This document shows positions 57,529 to 64,000 of a stretch of 64,000 nt of DNA, piece by piece. The notes under the pieces are model-generated. The model was not told the origin of the DNA, made no database searches, and saw only the letters and a list, made by a program, of their open reading frames with translations. This stretch comes from Actinomycetota bacterium. Lineage in GTDB: Bacteria; Actinomycetota; CADDZG01; WHSQ01. Position numbers and translations under genes: made by a program. Position 1 is the stretch's first letter, and the number at the start of each line of letters is the position of its first letter. The DNA lies in NCBI GenBank assembly GCA_030446465.1, contig JAUJNI010000002.1:633043-697042 (forward strand), in the 5' to 3' direction.

Positions 57529-58709
57529 CGCAGCCTGACGTCCGGGCCGTCGCGGTTGTGGTGCTGGACTCGGTCGGCATCGGTGGGGCCCCCGACGCAG
57601 CCCTGTTCGGCGATGAGGGCTCGGCGACCCTCCAGCACACCGCCGAGGCGGTCGGGGGGCTCCGGCTCCCACACCTCGAGTCGCTCGGCCTCGGCCGGAT
57701 AGCAGACGTCGCCGGGGTCGCCGCCGTCGCCACACCCAGGGGCGCGTTCGGGGCGATGGTCGAAGTGTCACCAGGCAAGGACACCACGACTGGGCACTGG
57801 GAGATGGCGGGGGTGATCCTCGACAAGCCGTTTCCCACCTACCCCGAGGGATTCCCTAAAGAGCTGGTTGAGTGTTTCGAGCAGGCTTCGGGAGTCGAGG
57901 TCATCGGGAACAAGGCGGCCTCGGGTACCGAGATCATCGCGGAGCTCGGTCCGGAGCATGTCGCGACCGGCAAGCCCATCCTGTACACCTCAGCCGACAG
58001 CGTGTGGCAGATCGCCGCCCACGTAGAGGTCATCCCCCTCGAGCGTCTCTATGAGCTCTGTGCCATAGCTCGGCGGCTCCTGACGGGTGACCACGAGGTC
58101 GCACGCGTCATCGCCCGGCCCTTCAGGGGCGAGCCCGGCTCGTTCGAGCGAACTTCGGACCGCCACGACTTCGCAGTGGCCCCTCCCGGCGAGACGACGC
58201 TCGACGCGCTGGTTTCGGCAGGCCTCGAAGTGCGCTCGGTCGGCAAGGTCGCCGATATCTTCGCCGGCCGGGGGGTGACCGCATCGAGGCCTACCAGGTC
58301 CAACGACGAGGGCGTCTCTGCAACCGTCGAGGAGCTAAGGGCGATGGGTCGAGGGCTTGTCTTCTGCAACTTGGTCGACTTCGATCAAGCCTATGGTCAT
58401 CGCAACGACCCCCTCGGGTACGCCCGGGCGCTCGAGGCCTTCGACGAGCGACTTCCCGAGCTGGTTGAGTGCTTGGGGCCAGACGACCTCCTGCTGATCA
58501 CCGCCGATCACGGCAACGACCCGACTACGGAGTCGACCGACCACTCGAGGGAGCGGGTGCCGCTGCTAGTGGTGGGGGACCGGGTGGCGCGGGGGGCGGA
58601 CCTCGGCGAGAGGCGCTCGTTCGCCGACCTCGGCGCGACCGTGGCTGCCCTTCTCGGTGTCCCGCACACCACTCCGGGCGCCAGCTTCGCCGGCCCGCTG
58701 CTCGGATAG
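57525..58709 (+). CDS. deoB: Phosphopentomutase
   Basis: Protein of 394 residues of the alkaline-phosphatase superfamily: [31 protein letters not shown] (metal Asp), [16 protein letters not shown] (phosphothreonine region), [31 protein letters not shown] and [26 protein letters not shown]. It interconverts ribose-1- and ribose-5-phosphate for nucleoside use. The ATG overlaps the xerD stop. Confidence 0.96.
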   Translation: MTQPDVRAVAVVVLDSVGIGGAPDAALFGDEGSATLQHTAEAVGGLRLPHLESLGLGRIADVAGVAAVATPRGAFGAMVEVSPGKDTTTGHWEMAGVILDKPFPTYPEGFPKELVECFEQASGVEVIGNKAASGTEIIAELGPEHVATGKPILYTSADSVWQIAAHVEVIPLERLYELCAIARRLLTGDHEVARVIARPFRGEPGSFERTSDRHDFAVAPPGETTLDALVSAGLEVRSVGKVADIFAGRGVTASRPTRSNDEGVSATVEELRAMGRGLVFCNLVDFDQAYGHRNDPLGYARALEAFDERLPELVECLGPDDLLLITADHGNDPTTESTDHSRERVPLLVVGDRVARGADLGERRSFADLGATVAALLGVPHTTPGASFAGPLLG

Positions 58710-58819
58710 CCCGTCTGGAGCTCATCCTGGGTCTTGTGCCGAGAGCAGCGATCCTGTAGCGTCCTCGCCTACAAAGTGACTTGTCGATAAATTGCCATAG
58801 CGACTAGAGGGGAGGCGGT

Positions 58820-59719
58820 ATGGAGGACGCCACGGGGATGGCGGCCGGGGCACCCGCAACGATCGAGCGGCCCCAAGCATCTGGGCCCGCGGGGCAGAGC
58901 GAGGGATTCCTCCACGAGTCGTCCCCGCGGACGGCCCGGATCATCGCGCTCGCGAACCAGAAGGGCGGCGTGGGGAAGACGACCACGGCAATCAACCTCT
59001 CGGCGGGGCTGGCAGAGCTCGGCCAACGGGTGCTGCTGGTCGATTTCGACCCCCAGGGGGGTTGTGGGATCGGACTCGGGGTCGAGCCAGGCTCGCTGGA
59101 CCTTTCCGTCTACAACGCTCTGCTCGACCGTAACTGCGCTACCGAAGACGTGGTTCACAAGACCTCGGTGCCGGGGCTCGATTTGCTGCCTTCCAACATC
59201 GACCTTGCCGCTGCCGAGATAATGCTGGTTCAGGAGGTTGCCCGAGAGCAGACCCTGACCAGAGTCCTGGCACCACTAAGGGTCAAGTATGACTTCATCC
59301 TTATAGATTGCCCCCCCTCGCTTGGCCTTCTGACCATCAACGCCCTCACCGCGGCAGACGGAGTCATCGTGCCGCTCGAGTGCGAGTACTACGCGCTGAG
59401 AGGCATGGCGTTGCTGATGGATTCGATCGAGCGCATCAGGGACCGCCTCAACCCCCGGCTTCACATCGACGGGATCCTCGCCACCATGTACGACGGCCGG
59501 ACCTTGCATGGAAAAGAGGTCCTGACCAGGGTCGCCGACGCCTTCGGCCCCCGTGTCTTCGACACGGTTATCAGGAAGACCATTCGGTTCGCCGAGGCGC
59601 CGGTGGTGGGGGAGCCGATCCTGACCTACGCCCCCACCTCTCCGGGAGCCTTTTCCTACCGCAAGCTAGCGAAGGAGGTGTTGGAGCGTGTCGCGTCGAG
59701 CGAGTTTGCCAGGAGCTGA
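58820..59719 (+). CDS. ParA/Soj-type ATPase
   Basis: Protein of 299 residues with the deviant Walker A NQKGGVGKTTTAINLS, the VDFDPQGGCG motif, Walker B FILIDCPPSLGLL and a C-terminal DNA-binding surface. A disordered N-terminus of ~38 residues precedes the core. No parB follows; the partner position is taken by a small basic protein with a possible ribbon-helix-helix. Like Rv1708 in M. tuberculosis (from memory) it sits just before scpA-scpB, so a role in chromosome organisation is likely. GGGGAGGCGGT precedes the ATG. Confidence 0.92.
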   Translation: MEDATGMAAGAPATIERPQASGPAGQSEGFLHESSPRTARIIALANQKGGVGKTTTAINLSAGLAELGQRVLLVDFDPQGGCGIGLGVEPGSLDLSVYNALLDRNCATEDVVHKTSVPGLDLLPSNIDLAAAEIMLVQEVAREQTLTRVLAPLRVKYDFILIDCPPSLGLLTINALTAADGVIVPLECEYYALRGMALLMDSIERIRDRLNPRLHIDGILATMYDGRTLHGKEVLTRVADAFGPRVFDTVIRKTIRFAEAPVVGEPILTYAPTSPGAFSYRKLAKEVLERVASSEFARS

Positions 59720-60050
59720 CGAGCTCTTTCGGAGGACCGGCGACAGGACCGAGGCACGGTCGGGTCCGGAAAGTCCACAAGACCCCAAGTCGACAAAGCT
59801 ACAAGTAGCCGAGGTCGAGCCGCCGGCTTCAGAGGCGGCGGCGAAGGCGCCCAAGCATGCCGAGAAAGTGACCTTCTATTGCACCGCAGAGGACCTCATG
59901 GCACTCGAAGGCGCTCGCCTCGCCCTGAGATCGAGGCACCGCCTCCCGGCCGACCGCGGCCGGATCGTCAGGGCAGCGCTTGCCTATGTGCTGGAGGACT
60001 TCGAAGCGCGCGGCGACGACTCGGTGCTCGTGAGAAGGCTCTCGAGCTAG
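59688..60050 (+). CDS. Small basic protein with a possible ribbon-helix-helix domain, partner of the ParA-like ATPase
   Basis: Protein of 120 residues starting with GTG 59688, which overlaps the ParA gene by 32 bp. The first ~65 residues are disordered and charged. The C-terminal part (EKVTFYCTAEDLMALEGARLALRSRHRLPADRGRIVRAALAYVLEDF) reads as a short strand followed by two helices, the ribbon-helix-helix layout. Such a protein could bind the palindromes just downstream (60053-60084) and act as the centromere-binding partner of the ATPase, as ParG-type proteins do on plasmids. This role is inference. Confidence 0.7.
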   Translation: MSRRASLPGADELFRRTGDRTEARSGPESPQDPKSTKLQVAEVEPPASEAAAKAPKHAEKVTFYCTAEDLMALEGARLALRSRHRLPADRGRIVRAALAYVLEDFEARGDDSVLVRRLSS

Positions 60051-60052
60051 AA

Positions 60053-60190
60053 TGCCGGCCGGCATAACTCTAAGGTTTAGGGTTATCTTAGTGAGGCATG
60101 TGGCCCTGGGACAGAACGGGGAGAGACCCCACTTGTCTACTAGTCGCCGTGTGGACTTGTTGCTTAGTGACTGAATCGTCTAGTGGACAT
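60053..60190. promoter_or_regulatory. Palindrome and TTGTCTACT-motif cluster between the parA pair and the protease gene
   Basis: A perfect 12-bp palindrome TGCCGGCCGGCA (60053-60064), an imperfect one (AACTCTAA / TTAGGGTT, about 60066-60084), and TGTCTACTAG at 60134-60143 with its inverted variant CTAGTGGACA at 60180-60189. The same TTGTCTACTT occurs inverted at 62001-62010, just before scpA. The intergenic space is otherwise empty. These may be operators or partition sites for the ParA-partner protein. Confidence 0.45.
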
Positions 60191-60212
60191 GGATATATAG
60201 ATACAAGCTCGG

Positions 60213-60899
60213 CTAGCCCGCTCCCGCGATCGACACCAAGAAGGACGCCACCGTCCGCACCAGCGGCAGCAGCAAGGTGGGTCCCGCAAAGAGCAGGATC
60301 CCAAGGAGGATCAAGAATCCGTACCTGTCGAGGAAGAAGATGATGTTCTGCTTGCTGGGCGGCAGGAAGATCGTCAGCAGACGGGAGCCGTCCAGCGGGG
60401 GGAGCGGGATGAGGTTGAAAACCGCCAGGAAGACGTTGATCGAGAAGAAGATCTGGAGGAACCTGGGAAAGACGCCTTCATTGAAGGCAGAGAAGCTGCC
60501 GAAGGCCACTCCGTACACGATGGCGGCCCCCAGCGCGAGGAGCAGGTTCATCCCGGGGCCCGCCAGGGCCACGATGGCCGGCCCGAAGCGAGAGGAGCTC
60601 AGCGCCTGGGGCCTGAACTCCACCGGTTTGCCCCAGCCGAATCCAACCAGTGCGATGAGGAGCGTCCCCAGGGGGTCGAGGTGGCGAACCGGGTTGAGGC
60701 TAAGGCGGCCCATCGCTCGCGGGAGCCGGTCTCCCTGAAGGTCCGCGGCATAGGCGTGGGCGAACTCGTGTAGGGCGATCGCCTCGATGATCGCCGCCAT
60801 CACAAGAAAGAAGACAATGGGGTCCGTGCGCAGGAGGTTTAGGGGAGAGGCTTCCACTGACTCGGTATTGTAGGTGGCGAAGCGGCCAACGTGGCCCAC
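60213..60899 (-). CDS. Site-2 protease (M50) family zinc metalloprotease
   Basis: Protein of 228 residues with about six membrane segments. IALHEFAHAYAADLQGD is the HExxH zinc motif, and FNLIPLPPLDGSRLL supplies the third ligand Asp. ALAGPGMNLLLAL is also typical of M50. It cleaves substrates within the membrane, often in anti-sigma signalling. The start lies 9 bp inside the divergent trpS start region, so the two share control sequence. Substrate unknown. Confidence 0.9.
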   Translation of the reverse strand: MGHVGRFATYNTESVEASPLNLLRTDPIVFFLVMAAIIEAIALHEFAHAYAADLQGDRLPRAMGRLSLNPVRHLDPLGTLLIALVGFGWGKPVEFRPQALSSSRFGPAIVALAGPGMNLLLALGAAIVYGVAFGSFSAFNEGVFPRFLQIFFSINVFLAVFNLIPLPPLDGSRLLTIFLPPSKQNIIFFLDRYGFLILLGILLFAGPTLLLPLVRTVASFLVSIAGAG

Positions 60900-61928
60900 G
60901 ATCGGAGGCTAACCCTGAACCTGTCCTTTAGTGATAGCGGCAAACAACGCTTCTTCAGTGGCATCCAGCCGACTGGAGTGCCGCACCTCGGCAACTACAC
61001 GGGCGCCATCCGGCGCTGGGTTGAGCTCCAGAATGACTTCGAGGCTTACGTCTGTGTCGTCGACCTCCACGCTCTTACGCTGCCGTGGAAGCCCTCGGAG
61101 CTGAGGAGACAAAGCCTCGAGGCCTGCGCCAGCTTTATCGCTTGCGGGCTCGATCCCGCCAAGGGGGTGATCTTCTTGCAGTCCCAGGTGCCCGCTCACT
61201 TGGAGCTTGCCTGGGTGCTCACCTGCCTCGCCAGGATGGGCGAGCTTCGACGCATGATCCAGTTCAAGGAGAGGTCCCGGGGGGAGACGGAGTCGGTCGG
61301 TGTCGGGCTCTTCACCTACCCGGTGCTCCAGGCCGCCGACGTCCTCCTCTACAGGGCGCACGGCGTGCCCGTCGGAGAGGACCAGCGCCAGCACATCGAG
61401 CTGATGAGGGATCTCGGGGGCCGCTTCAATGCCATGTTCGGGGAGACCTTCGTGCTCCCGGAACCCTGGATCGCGCCCACCGGCGCGCGCATCATGGCGT
61501 TGGACGATCCCACTCAGAAGATGAGCAAGTCGGCGGGACGTCCCCAGTCCTCGATCCTGCTGGTCGACGAGCCATCCGTGATCACGAAGAAGGTGCGAGC
61601 GGCGGTGACCGATTCGGGGCGAGACGTCATAGCAGCTCCGGACAAGCCGGCCGTGACCAACCTGCTCACGATCTTTTCCGTGATGGAGGGTTCCTCGTTG
61701 GAGGATCTACAGGATCGGGGTTGGGACGGTTACGGCAGCTTCAAGTCTGCGCTCGCCGATGCCATCATCGAACACCTCGCGCCCATCCGGCAACGGTGGA
61801 TGGAGTTGATGGACGACACTGCGGAGCTCGAGCGGCTTCTGGCCACCGGGGCCGAGAAGGCGGCGCGCACGGCGGACGCCACGATAGCCGACGTCCGTTC
61901 CCGCATCGGCCTCCTGGGCGCGGGCTGA
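60891..61928 (+). CDS. trpS: Tryptophanyl-tRNA synthetase
   Basis: Protein of 345 residues: FFSGIQPTGVPHLGNYTGAIRRWVELQ (HIGH-like PHLGN), VGEDQRQHIELMRDL, and DDPTQKMSKSAGRPQSSI (KMSKS). It charges tRNA-Trp. GTG 60891 is the nearest start; a few residues at the N-terminus may be non-genuine because the frame overlaps the divergent protease start by 9 bp. Confidence 0.95.
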   Translation: MAHDRRLTLNLSFSDSGKQRFFSGIQPTGVPHLGNYTGAIRRWVELQNDFEAYVCVVDLHALTLPWKPSELRRQSLEACASFIACGLDPAKGVIFLQSQVPAHLELAWVLTCLARMGELRRMIQFKERSRGETESVGVGLFTYPVLQAADVLLYRAHGVPVGEDQRQHIELMRDLGGRFNAMFGETFVLPEPWIAPTGARIMALDDPTQKMSKSAGRPQSSILLVDEPSVITKKVRAAVTDSGRDVIAAPDKPAVTNLLTIFSVMEGSSLEDLQDRGWDGYGSFKSALADAIIEHLAPIRQRWMELMDDTAELERLLATGAEKAARTADATIADVRSRIGLLGAG

Positions 61929-62027
61929 CGGCATAAACCCGAGTCGGCCCGGACGGGCGACTATAGGGTGATCCCACGGCGAGCCTTCATAAATGTAGAT
62001 AAGTAGACAAGTCTCCTGGAGGATGGT

Positions 62028-62816
62028 TTGGTTTACGAGGTGAGGCAAGAAGCGTTCGAGGGCCCGCTCGATTTGCTTCTTCACCTGATCACCAAGCAGC
62101 GGGTGGATATCTACGACGTCTCCCTCGCCGAGATCACGCAGGAGTACCTCGACGCGGTGGCCGGCCGCCCCCATCTCGACCTCAACGCCACGACCGGGTT
62201 CCTGGTGGTTGCGGCCACCTTGCTGGAGCTCAAGTCGGCTCGCCTCCTGCCGTCACCGGCACCCGAGGGGGCCGACGCGCAACTGCTCGAGGAGCGGGAC
62301 CTGTTGCTTGCTCGTTTGGTCGAATGCGCCACCTTCCGGGAGGCCGGGGCATGGGTCTCGGCAGGTCTTGACCGTGGCGGCGCCTATATACCGCGAGAGG
62401 TCGGTCTCGAGCCCCAGCTCATGCACCTTGCGCCAGACTTGCTGGGCCGAACCACGGTGGTGGACCTCGCATCGGCGGCGGGACTGGTGCTGGCCCCCAG
62501 GGTCACTCCTCGGCTCGATACCTCCCATGTCGTGCCGCTCAGAGGGTCGGTCAAGGACGCGATCGTCGAGCTGGCCGGCGCGCTGGCGGCAGCCTCGAAG
62601 CTGTCCTTTCGGGACCTCTGCGGGGACCGACCGGAGCCGGCCGACGTTGTGGTCCGTTTCCTGGCCTTGCTCGAGCTGTTCAAAGCCGGCGCTGTGGATC
62701 TGGGCCAAGCCGATCGTTTCGGTGACATAGACGCAACCTGGACCGGCGAGGTGGGCGCAGAAGAGGTTCTGATCGAGCTCGACGATCTCGTCACGGCGAC
62801 GGGTGGCGACTCGTGA
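62028..62816 (+). CDS. scpA: Segregation and condensation protein A
   Basis: Protein of 262 residues. YEVRQEAFEGPLDLLLHLITKQRVDIYDVSLAEITQEYLDAV is the ScpA (kleisin) N-terminal helix region that contacts SMC, and the C-terminal winged-helix half (VVRFLALLELFKAGAVDLGQADRFGDI) closes the ring. CTGGAGG precedes the TTG start. The TTGTCTACTT motif lies just upstream. The stop overlaps scpB. Confidence 0.94.
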   Translation: MVYEVRQEAFEGPLDLLLHLITKQRVDIYDVSLAEITQEYLDAVAGRPHLDLNATTGFLVVAATLLELKSARLLPSPAPEGADAQLLEERDLLLARLVECATFREAGAWVSAGLDRGGAYIPREVGLEPQLMHLAPDLLGRTTVVDLASAAGLVLAPRVTPRLDTSHVVPLRGSVKDAIVELAGALAAASKLSFRDLCGDRPEPADVVVRFLALLELFKAGAVDLGQADRFGDIDATWTGEVGAEEVLIELDDLVTATGGDS

Positions 62817-63376
62817 CCGACAATGCGAGGCAAGTGATCGAGGCCCTGCTTCTGGTGGCCGAGGACCCCCTGGCCCTTGGGGTCTTCTGCGAGGTGCTCG
62901 AAAGACCTCGATCTGAGCTCGAGGCTTTGCTTCATGAGCTGAGAGATGACTACCACGAGCAGGGCCGTGGGTTCGTGCTGCGGGAGGTTGCGGGCGGCTG
63001 GCGGCTCTATACCCATCCAGACTGCGCTCCGTGGCTCGAGCGGTTCGCCCTACGCCATACCAGGTCCCGCCTCAGCGGCGCTGCTCTAGAGGTCCTTGCG
63101 ATCGTTGCCTATCGCGGTCCGCTGGCGAGGGCCCAGATAAACGAGCTCCGCGGCGTGGAGTCCGACGGTGTGGTCAGGACCTTGGCCATGCGGGGGCTGA
63201 TCGAGGAGGTAAGGGAGGGCCACACCACAGGAGGGCCGTCGCTGGTTGCCGTCTCGGCGCAGTTCCTCGAGCGCATGGGATTGAACTCGCTCGATGACCT
63301 TCCGCCGCTGGTGGAGTTCATGCCGGACACCGAGGCGGTCGAGGAGATGGAGGCGAGGCTATCTCCGAGCGCGTGA
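62813..63376 (+). CDS. scpB: Segregation and condensation protein B
   Basis: Protein of 187 residues with tandem winged-helix domains: VIEALLLVAEDPLALGVFCEVL and SGAALEVLAIVAYRGPLARAQINELRGVESDGVVRTLAMRGLIEEV. It binds ScpA in the SMC condensin complex. GTG 62813 overlaps the scpA stop and its own stop overlaps rluB. Confidence 0.95.
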   Translation: MTDNARQVIEALLLVAEDPLALGVFCEVLERPRSELEALLHELRDDYHEQGRGFVLREVAGGWRLYTHPDCAPWLERFALRHTRSRLSGAALEVLAIVAYRGPLARAQINELRGVESDGVVRTLAMRGLIEEVREGHTTGGPSLVAVSAQFLERMGLNSLDDLPPLVEFMPDTEAVEEMEARLSPSA

Positions 63377-64000
63377 ACGAGGCGGGGGAGCGCCTTCAAA
63401 AGGTCCTCGCCAAGGCGGGCATCGGATCGAGGCGCTCGGTCGAGGCACTGATCGCCGACGGTCGAGTAAAGGTCAACGGTGATACCGCGCGCCTGGGCCG
63501 GCGAATCGATCCCAATAAGGATGAAGTAGAGGTAGATGGTTCTCGCGTGCCGCTGGCCACAGGGCTCGTCCACTATCTGCTCAACAAGCCGGTCGGGGTG
63601 GTGACCACGGCCCACGACGAGCTGGGACGGCCGACCGTCCTGGAGCTGGTGGACCCCGCCGTACGGCTGTGGCCGGTGGGGCGCCTCGATGTGGACACCG
63701 AGGGGGCCCTGATCCTCACCAATGACGGCGACCTGACGATGCGTCTGTCGCACCCGAGATACCAGGTGCGAAAGACCTATGTAGCCGAGGTCAAAGGAAC
63801 CGTCGGCCGGGGCGCCATTAAGCAGCTCGCGATTGGAGTAGAGCTCCCCGACGGCATGACCGCGCCCGCCCAGGTGAGGGCGCTGGAGCGGGTCCCCGGT
63901 GGCACCCTGGTGGAGATATCCATCGCCGAGGGGCGCAACCGCCAGATTCGTAGAATGCTTGAAGCGGTGGGGCATCCCGTTAGCCGGTTGGTCAGGACCG
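63373..64000 (+). CDS. rluB: rRNA pseudouridine synthase (RluB/RsuA family), 3' partial
   Basis: 209 visible residues. An S4 domain (ERLQKVLAKAGIGSRRSVEALIADGRVKVNG) is followed by the catalytic domain with GRLDVDTEGALILTNDGDL (catalytic Asp) and IAEGRNRQIRRMLEAVGHPV. It makes pseudouridine in 23S (or 16S) rRNA. GTG 63373 overlaps the scpB stop. The gene continues past the window end. Confidence 0.93.
   Translation, partial: MNEAGERLQKVLAKAGIGSRRSVEALIADGRVKVNGDTARLGRRIDPNKDEVEVDGSRVPLATGLVHYLLNKPVGVVTTAHDELGRPTVLELVDPAVRLWPVGRLDVDTEGALILTNDGDLTMRLSHPRYQVRKTYVAEVKGTVGRGAIKQLAIGVELPDGMTAPAQVRALERVPGGTLVEISIAEGRNRQIRRMLEAVGHPVSRLVRT

Overview
The window is about 64 kb of high-GC bacterial DNA, clearly actinobacterial (Actinomycetota). 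The right half follows the gene order I remember from the Mycobacterium tuberculosis Rv1691-Rv1711 neighbourhood: HAD phosphatase, a ~55-residue protein, tlyA, nadK, recN, steA, steB/mctB, pyrG, xerD, parA, scpA, scpB, rluB. GTG and TTG starts and 4-bp GTGA/ATGA stop-start overlaps are frequent. The organism looks deep-branching or uncultured; I cannot name genus or order.

Layout. 1-4.8 kb: two tandem secreted paralogues (LVIVD-like repeats, PA domain, RTX calcium-binding tail), each followed by a long GC-rich hairpin. 5-6.5 kb (minus): Calx-beta protein and cupredoxin. 6.7-7.7 kb: ACT-domain regulator and peptide deformylase. 7.75-13.36 kb: a 23S-5S rRNA operon with its own promoter and no linked 16S. 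The 23S gene is 5.1 kb because it holds five group I introns (about 2.06 kb in total), all in helix 69 or the peptidyl-transferase centre. Two of the exons are only 10 and 11 nt long, and one intron encodes a LAGLIDADG endonuclease. This is the most remarkable feature of the window.

13.4-22.9 kb: TPR protein, MBL hydrolase, lipid kinase, trpB2-DUF1015 operon, a two-subunit TPP enzyme with a cyclase, lipoprotein and phosphoesterase. 22.9-25.9 kb: a lower-GC island with an antitoxin, a broken vapC, a truncated trypsin-like protease, a lipoprotein and a second vapC-like copy. 26-34.8 kb: acyl-CoA and aromatic catabolism (PaaK-like ligase, acyl-CoA and glutaryl-CoA dehydrogenases, enoyl-CoA hydratase, RidA, thioesterase, LLM oxidoreductase, and a frameshifted two-domain aryl-CoA monooxygenase). 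34.8-39.5 kb: HAD phosphatase, zinc alcohol dehydrogenase, an ECF sigma factor with a frameshifted membrane partner, and a rhomboid protease.

39.6-64 kb: the housekeeping block. A type II restriction-modification cassette interrupts it between nadK and recN and is bordered on the far side by a diverged second copy of the nadK 3' end. recN-steA-steB-murJ-glycosyltransferase-phosphatase-like-mraY-like form one tightly overlapped DNA repair and cell-envelope operon. pyrG, ald, xerD, deoB, parA with a small DNA-binding-like partner, trpS, scpA, scpB and rluB follow. The last gene runs off the window. No CRISPR array, tRNA, 16S rRNA, transposase or prophage was recognised.
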